A program made the position numbers and the translations under genes. The notes under the pieces are model-generated. The model was not told the origin of the DNA, did no database searches, and saw only the letters and a program-made list of their open reading frames with translations. From Chitinophagales bacterium (GTDB taxonomy: Bacteria; Bacteroidota; Bacteroidia; Chitinophagales; JADIYW01), in NCBI GenBank assembly GCA_023957215.1, contig JAMLHH010000022.1:1-47563 (forward strand): 47,563 nucleotides of DNA, given 5' to 3'. Below are positions 42,606 through 47,563 of this stretch, piece by piece. Position 1 is the first letter of the stretch. Each line of letters opens with the position of its first letter.

Positions 42606-44735
42606 TTATTTATTTTGAGCGGTTTCGGCTTTGATATCAGTACCCAATCTTTGCAGATAAGCAATCAAAGCAATAATTTCTTTTGACTCACTAATTTCTA
42701 TATCAGCTGACTTTAAGCTCTTTACAATTTTCTTAGCTTGATCTATCAAGTCATCGTTAGCTGTAGCTTCGTAACCTTTCTCATAAGGTACACCGACTTT
42801 ACGCATAGCATGAATTTTAGATCTTGTCGTAGCGATATTTACATCATCAGTAAATAAATGTGGATACGGTGGCATAATAGATTTTTCTACTACATCACTT
42901 GGTTTGAGCATGTGATAAAAATGCCAACTATCCGGATACTTACCGCCAATTCTAGCCAAGTCAGGTCCAGTACGTTTACTTCCCCACTGATACGGGTGAT
43001 CGTAAACAGATTCTCCAGCTTTAGAATATTCACCATAACGCGCTACCTCATATCTAAATGGTCTAACTTGCTGTGAATGACAATTATAACATCCTTCTCT
43101 GATATAGATATCTCTTCCTTGTAGTTCCAAAGGTGTATAAGGTTTTACACTTGCAATCGTTGGGATATTAGATTTTACCAAATAGGTAGGGATGATTTCG
43201 ACCATACCTCCGATAGAAACTACAATTAAACTCAGCACTAATAACAAGATAGGTTTACGCTCGATGACACTGTGCCAAAATGAATTTTTAGGTGCCTGAT
43301 AATTCGGCGCAAGTGGAGCTGCTTCAGCTTCTTCTTTTTCGACAAACTCACCAGATTTACAAGTTTTGTACATGTTGTAAACCATCAAACCAAAACCTGC
43401 TAAGTACAATCCACCTCCCAACGCTCTCATCACGTAGTATGGAAGTACTGCACTCACGATATCCATAAATTGATATTCTAACTGCCCTTCCGGTGTAAAA
43501 GACTTCATCATGAAGTATGATCTAAACGCACCTACATAAAGCGGAATAGCGTATAGAATAATACCTAAAGTACCTATCCAGAAGTGTGTGTTGACCAATC
43601 TTTGTGAGTATATCTTTGCATTGTATAATTTAGGTATCAACCAATACAACATTCCAAAGGTCATAAAACCATTCCAACCCAATGCACCAATGTGTACGTG
43701 AGCAACCGTCCAATCTGAGTAGTGAGAAATGGCATTTACATTTTTCAATGACAACATCGGACCTTCAAAAGTAGCCATCCCATAAGAGGTGACACCTACT
43801 ACAAAGAATTTCAATAGTGGTGTTTCTCTTACCTTATCCCAAGCTCCTCTCAAAGTAAACAAACCGTTGAGCATACCACCCCAAGATGGTAACAAAAGCA
43901 TGATAGAAAACACAGTACCCAAAGATTGTGCCCATTCAGGGATAGAAGTATATAATAAGTGGTGAGGGCCTGCCCAGATATATAAGAAAATCAAAGACCA
44001 AAAGTGTACAATACTCAATCTATATGAATAGACCGGACGCTCTGCTGCTTTAGGTAAAAAATAATACATCAGACCCAAATAAGGAGTCGTCAAGAAAAAA
44101 GCCACTGCATTGTGACCGTACCACCACTGTACCAAAGCATCTTGCACTCCAGCATACATCGAGTAACTTTTAAACAAATTAACCGGCATTGCCATTGAAT
44201 TGACAATGTGCAACATCGCTACCGTCACCCATGAGCCTAAATAAAACCAGATAGCCACATATAAATGTCGCTCTCTTCTGTTTAAAATGGTACCGAGCAT
44301 ATTAATACCAAATGCTACCCAGACGACTGCAATAGCAATATCAATAGGCCATTCCAATTCGGCGTATTCTTTTGCCTGAGTAAATCCCATCATCAAGGTA
44401 ATGGCTGCTGCTACAATAATCAACTGCCAACCCCAAAAGTGAAACTTTCCTAACTTTTCACTCCACATGGAAGTTTTTAAAAGTCGTGGTAATGAATAAT
44501 AAACTGCGGTAAAAAAGCCATTGCCTACAAAGGCGAAGATGACCGCATTGGTATGTACCGGTCTCAATCTGCCGAATGCAGCATAAGGAAAGAAATCGCT
44601 GAGGTTGACAATAGGGAAAGCTAATTGCAAGGCTGCAATCAATCCTATCAGCATACCTGTCACGCCCCAAAAGATGGTGGCAAAGGCAAAAAGCTTGGAA
44701 AGCTTGTTGTCATAAGTGAATTTTTCTAATTGCAT
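42606..44735 (-). CDS. ccoNO: Fused cbb3 oxidase subunits I and II (CcoN-CcoO)
   Basis: The protein has 709 residues. Residues ~1-480 are CcoN, the 12-helix heme-copper subunit: 'RLRPVHTNAVIFAFVGNGFF' (low-spin heme His), 'WWYGHNAVAFFLTTPYLGLM' (Cu ligand His and the crosslinked Tyr), 'WAGPHHLLYTSIPEW' (Cu His pair) and 'WTVAHVHIGALGWNGFM' (heme His pair). Residues ~490-709 are CcoO: a membrane anchor ('PILLLVLSLIVVSIGGMVEI') and a cytochrome c site with Cys549, Cys552 and His553 ('CYNCHSQQVRPF'), axial Met in 'EKSIMPPYPHLF'. The complex reduces O2 to water with high affinity and pumps protons. Fusion of N and O is a known arrangement in Bacteroidota. Confidence 0.96.
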   Translation of the reverse strand: MQLEKFTYDNKLSKLFAFATIFWGVTGMLIGLIAALQLAFPIVNLSDFFPYAAFGRLRPVHTNAVIFAFVGNGFFTAVYYSLPRLLKTSMWSEKLGKFHFWGWQLIIVAAAITLMMGFTQAKEYAELEWPIDIAIAVVWVAFGINMLGTILNRRERHLYVAIWFYLGSWVTVAMLHIVNSMAMPVNLFKSYSMYAGVQDALVQWWYGHNAVAFFLTTPYLGLMYYFLPKAAERPVYSYRLSIVHFWSLIFLYIWAGPHHLLYTSIPEWAQSLGTVFSIMLLLPSWGGMLNGLFTLRGAWDKVRETPLLKFFVVGVTSYGMATFEGPMLSLKNVNAISHYSDWTVAHVHIGALGWNGFMTFGMLYWLIPKLYNAKIYSQRLVNTHFWIGTLGIILYAIPLYVGAFRSYFMMKSFTPEGQLEYQFMDIVSAVLPYYVMRALGGGLYLAGFGLMVYNMYKTCKSGEFVEKEEAEAAPLAPNYQAPKNSFWHSVIERKPILLLVLSLIVVSIGGMVEIIPTYLVKSNIPTIASVKPYTPLELQGRDIYIREGCYNCHSQQVRPFRYEVARYGEYSKAGESVYDHPYQWGSKRTGPDLARIGGKYPDSWHFYHMLKPSDVVEKSIMPPYPHLFTDDVNIATTRSKIHAMRKVGVPYEKGYEATANDDLIDQAKKIVKSLKSADIEISESKEIIALIAYLQRLGTDIKAETAQNK

Positions 44736-44753
44736 AAATATTGAATTGGTTTT

Positions 44754-44918
44754 CTAATCTTTTTTATCTTTTGATTTTACTGTTGAATCGAACAAGGCTC
44801 TATGAGCAGGTGAATAATTATCATCAAACTGTCCATTTTTTGCACTCCACAAAAAAGCTATCAAGAAGCCTCCGGCTATCATCAGACTGACGAATAATAA
44901 AAGTATCATTACACTCAT
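44754..44918 (-). CDS. ccoS: cbb3 oxidase assembly protein CcoS
   Basis: The protein has 54 residues: one membrane segment ('VMILLLFVSLMIAGGFLIAF') followed by 'WSAKNGQFDDNYSPAHRALF', the CcoS signature with its W-x-x-x-x-GQFDD core. Its ATG overlaps the ccoI stop (ATGA), so it is translationally coupled. CcoS is needed for cofactor insertion into cbb3 oxidase. The gene is easily missed because of its length. Confidence 0.92.
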   Translation of the reverse strand: MSVMILLLFVSLMIAGGFLIAFLWSAKNGQFDDNYSPAHRALFDSTVKSKDKKD

Positions 44919-47380
44919 CTTTCTATCCTTTTACCGGATAAGTAAGTAGTGCGCAAACCTCTGTGTTTGGCAAGCCAATTACTCATCCCATAGGTTAACA
45001 ATACGATACTGATGGAGCTGGATGGCATTAAAATAGCAGCTATCAAAGGTGATAAGATACCTTGTACAGCAAAATAAACACCTATCACATTATAGATGAC
45101 AGAAACGGCAAAGCTCACCATCACTATCCTTCTCCCATCTTTTATATATTCTAAATATTTGTCTAAGCCCGAAAGCATATCTGCATGAATAATACCGTCA
45201 GATGCCGGGGTAAAAGTGTTGTTGCTATCAGTGACAGCAATTCCTACATCACTTTGTCCCAAAGCTCCTGCATCGTTCAGGCCATCACCTATCATCATTA
45301 CTTGTGCAGTAGGTTCTTTTTGCAGATGGGCGATATAGGCTAATTTATCATCCGGCTTTTGGTTAAAAAACAAAGTCTCGTCTTCTTTGAAGTATTGTGA
45401 TAAAACTTTTGCTTCGGTATCGTTGTCTCCTGAAATCAATGACAAGTGATATTTGTCTTTTAATTTTTTCACCAAGTCAAAAATTCCAAATCTATAAACA
45501 TTAGAGATGTAAAAAATACCTTTGAGTTGCCCATTGATAGAGATATTTACTTCAGAGCCTTTGGTATCAGATTTTTCCACGCCGACAAATTCTGCCGAAC
45601 CGATTTTATAATAACAGTCATCGACCCAAGCCTCTACACCTTTGCCTTTCGTCAATTTAAAATGGTCAACCTTCCCTTGTGGCATCATTTCCAAATAATC
45701 TAAAATTGCACTTGTCGCAGGATGATAGGATTGGGAAAGTATCTCTACTATATGTGTCTGTTCTTCTTGGGTTAAAAGCTCCCCCTGATAAGAAACCTTG
45801 CTTTTTCTGTGTTGGGTGAGAGTCCCGGTTTTGTCAAAAACGATATGTGAAATTTTAGAGATTTTCTCTATTAGGTTGGGTGATTTCAGGTAAAACTGAT
45901 TAAAACCAAGTATGCGTAAGATATTCCCATTGGTAAAATTACTACTCAAAAGCAAAGCACATGGGCAAGCCACTATCAAAATAGTAGTCAAAGCATTCCA
46001 CATCAAATAGCTTTCTCCCTGTAAATACCAATAAGATGCAGCTAAAAAGGCAATGGTAAAAACAATGTAGGTAAAATAGGTGCTAATGGTATCTATGACA
46101 GAGTGGTGTTTTTCTTTTTGATAAGTTTTGTTGGAATTTTTATTCCATAAATTGGTGAGATAGCTTTGAGCGACCTCTTTGACGACTATCAATTCTATTT
46201 TACCACCGATTTGCTTTCCTCCGGCATATAATAATTCACCTTTTGCAATATTGACCGGTGCACTTTCCCCACTGACAAAACTATAATCTATTACAGCTTG
46301 CCCTTTGGATAAAATGGCATCGACAGGAATCAGTTCCTGACTGTGAATCTGTATCACATCTTCTGCTTTCAATTGATCAACAGTGACAGGTCGGGATTTC
46401 CCGTCCTTTATCAAGTTGACGGCTATCGGGAAGAATGATTTAAAATCCCGGTCGAAAGAAATAGATTGGTAAGTGCGGTCTTGTAACCATCTCCCTACCA
46501 ACATAAAAAATACGATTCCGGCCAGACTGTCAAAATATCCACTCCCCGTACCGCTAAAAACTTCATACAGACTTCTTGCATAAGTCACTATCAAAGCCAG
46601 TGCAATAGGTGCATCAATATTGAGATATTTACTTTTTAGTCCATTCCATGCCCCGATAAAAAATTCACTTGCACTATAAAACAACAAAGGAATAGACAAT
46701 GCAATAATTAATACTTTGATTGTCAAAGAGATATCAGACTCTAATTCTGCACCTTTCCCTAAAAGGTATTCGGGGACACTCATCATCATAATATTTCCAA
46801 AAGCAAAACCTGCGACACCTATTTTGTATAGTCTGGAACGATTAGGTATTTTTAGGTCTTTGGAATCCAAATGATTGAGACTAATATGTGGCTCGTAACC
46901 GATATTGGCCAAAGTTTCCACTACTTTCCGCAGAGTGGTTTCCTGAGGGTTGTAAATCACAAACAATTCCTTTTTACCAAAGTTGACTATTGAGGAGACA
47001 ACGCCATTTTCTAGTTTGTACAAATTTTCAAGTAGCCAAAGACAACTACTACAATGTATTTGTGGCAGGTAAAAGGTGACATGTACTTGTTGGGTATCTG
47101 AAAACTGTATCAATTTGGTTTGCACTTCCGGCAGATCTAAAAAGGCGAATTTATCCTTGCGATATGCACCTGATTTTTGTGAGATGCCGGGAGTTTCATT
47201 CAAATCGTAATAAGAACAAAGTTCACTCTTGTTCAATATAGAATAAACTGTCTTGCAACCATCACAACAGAATGGCTTTTCATTAAACACAATAGGATGA
47301 CCCAAACAGTCATCTCCACAGTGATAGCATTTCAGTTTATTGTCTATATTTTGACTACCCATAACCTTAAAATCGTCCAT
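44915..47380 (-). CDS. ccoI: Copper-transporting P1B-type ATPase CcoI/FixI
   Basis: The protein has 821 residues. The N-terminal cysteine-rich domain has 'CYHCGDDC' (Cys18, 21, 25) and 'CCDGC' (Cys38, 39, 42), typical of the oxidase-associated ATPases. A heavy-metal-associated domain follows with Cys110 and Cys113 ('HCSSCLWLLENLY'). Membrane helices frame the actuator 'DYSFVSGESAPV' and the transport motif Cys472-Pro-Cys474 ('VACPCALLLSS'). The phosphorylation site is Asp516 in 'FDKTGTLT', and the hinge is 'MIGDGLNDAGALGQSDVGIA'. It exports Cu(I) to the periplasm for the oxidase binuclear centre. It is the first gene of the cco operon. Its start could also be Met7. Confidence 0.95.
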   Translation of the reverse strand: MDDFKVMGSQNIDNKLKCYHCGDDCLGHPIVFNEKPFCCDGCKTVYSILNKSELCSYYDLNETPGISQKSGAYRKDKFAFLDLPEVQTKLIQFSDTQQVHVTFYLPQIHCSSCLWLLENLYKLENGVVSSIVNFGKKELFVIYNPQETTLRKVVETLANIGYEPHISLNHLDSKDLKIPNRSRLYKIGVAGFAFGNIMMMSVPEYLLGKGAELESDISLTIKVLIIALSIPLLFYSASEFFIGAWNGLKSKYLNIDAPIALALIVTYARSLYEVFSGTGSGYFDSLAGIVFFMLVGRWLQDRTYQSISFDRDFKSFFPIAVNLIKDGKSRPVTVDQLKAEDVIQIHSQELIPVDAILSKGQAVIDYSFVSGESAPVNIAKGELLYAGGKQIGGKIELIVVKEVAQSYLTNLWNKNSNKTYQKEKHHSVIDTISTYFTYIVFTIAFLAASYWYLQGESYLMWNALTTILIVACPCALLLSSNFTNGNILRILGFNQFYLKSPNLIEKISKISHIVFDKTGTLTQHRKSKVSYQGELLTQEEQTHIVEILSQSYHPATSAILDYLEMMPQGKVDHFKLTKGKGVEAWVDDCYYKIGSAEFVGVEKSDTKGSEVNISINGQLKGIFYISNVYRFGIFDLVKKLKDKYHLSLISGDNDTEAKVLSQYFKEDETLFFNQKPDDKLAYIAHLQKEPTAQVMMIGDGLNDAGALGQSDVGIAVTDSNNTFTPASDGIIHADMLSGLDKYLEYIKDGRRIVMVSFAVSVIYNVIGVYFAVQGILSPLIAAILMPSSSISIVLLTYGMSNWLAKHRGLRTTYLSGKRIER

Positions 47381-47404
47381 GATTTCATGGAAAATTCATA
47401 AAGG

Positions 47405-47412
47405 CAAACATA
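47405..47412 (-). promoter_or_regulatory. Candidate -7 box of the cco operon
   Basis: TATGTTTG on the minus strand matches TAnnTTTG and lies 25 bases before the ccoI ATG, giving a short leader. A TTTTG lies 15 bases upstream, closer than usual. A GTGAC/GTTAC pair on the plus strand (about 47424-47439) could be a regulator site of the Crp/Fnr type, but it is not a clean inverted repeat. Confidence 0.35.
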
Positions 47413-47458
47413 GAAATGTAGGCGTTACAAAACTGTGACAAAAATTACACTTTATATT

Positions 47459-47563
47459 AAGAGATGGTTAGGGCGGGGATTTTTAGCACTAAAGTTAAAT
47501 CGAAGAACGAAAGTTGAACCTTGCACAAATGCCCAATCGAAGCCGTTCAGCCCCACTTTTGCC
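47459..47563. repeat. Probable dispersed intergenic repeat, cut by the window end
   Basis: The segment runs from GATGGTTAGGGCGGGG through TTAGCACTAAAGTTAAATCG and AAAGTTGAACCTTGCACAAA to CCGTTCAGCCCCACTTTTGCC. It is clearly more G+C-rich than the window and has no open frame. I recall a family of intergenic elements in Bacteroidota with the same 'GCACTAAAGTTAAAT ... GTTCAACC ... GCCGTTCAGCC' layout, usually with complementary ends. Only one end is inside the window. Confidence 0.5.

Noticed and set aside
42606..44735. ccoN-ccoO fusion as a new gene fusion
   Set aside because: The fused form is a known arrangement in Bacteroidota; both parts have all cofactor ligands.

Overview
The window is AT-rich, non-mobile chromosomal DNA of a member of the Bacteroidota. 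Family-level markers are type IX secretion sorting domains (type A at 6021-7787, type B at 11182-15771), a DUF3822-rsmD-coaD cluster, a SusC-style TonB receptor with an N-terminal carboxypeptidase-like domain, DUF6580 and DUF5522 proteins, a fused ccoNO oxidase gene, and -7 promoter boxes of the TAnnTTTG type. Genus cannot be fixed from the sequence. No tRNA, rRNA, CRISPR array or complete insertion sequence was seen.

Left edge (1-3360): a short secreted RHS-type protein followed 5 bases later by a small membrane protein, laid out like a polymorphic toxin and its partner. Its leader is imperfectly duplicated at 48-107, which suggests another copy just outside the window. A lipoprotein of unknown role follows. 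Surface block (3523-15771): a large Ig-like lipoprotein gene broken by one frameshift, a beta-propeller-like T9SS cargo, an exported TPR-CHAT caspase-like protease and a giant PKD-repeat T9SS type B protein. Then comes a membrane histidine kinase/NarL-type regulator pair and a processive family 2 glycosyltransferase.

Middle (19769-30186): a cobalamin riboswitch ahead of a DUF6580 membrane protein and a fused CWC-DUF5522 cysteine-rich protein, then dnaG, a UbiA-like membrane protein, a lipoprotein, an M61 peptidase, an exopolysaccharide-type sugar transferase, mnmA and a cupredoxin lipoprotein closed by a strong bidirectional terminator. Next (30199-38668): a TonB receptor, a small lipoprotein, rraA, purC and sucC on the minus strand, then DUF3822-rsmD-coaD on the plus strand and a HAD phosphatase on the minus strand.

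Right part (38745-47380, minus strand): a complete cbb3 cytochrome oxidase operon in the order ccoI-ccoS-ccoNO-ccoQ-ccoP-ccoG-ccoH-SafE-like copper protein. It holds the oxidase, its copper-loading ATPase and its assembly factors. Together with the cupredoxin this indicates aerobic or microaerobic respiration. The last ~100 bases look like a dispersed intergenic repeat, so both window edges lie at repeats, as is common for assembly contig ends.

The items most worth a second look are the RHS leader duplication, the exported CHAT protease within the T9SS block, the B12-riboswitch operon with its fused cysteine-rich protein, the frameshift at about 5096-5115, and the RsmD catalytic-motif substitution.
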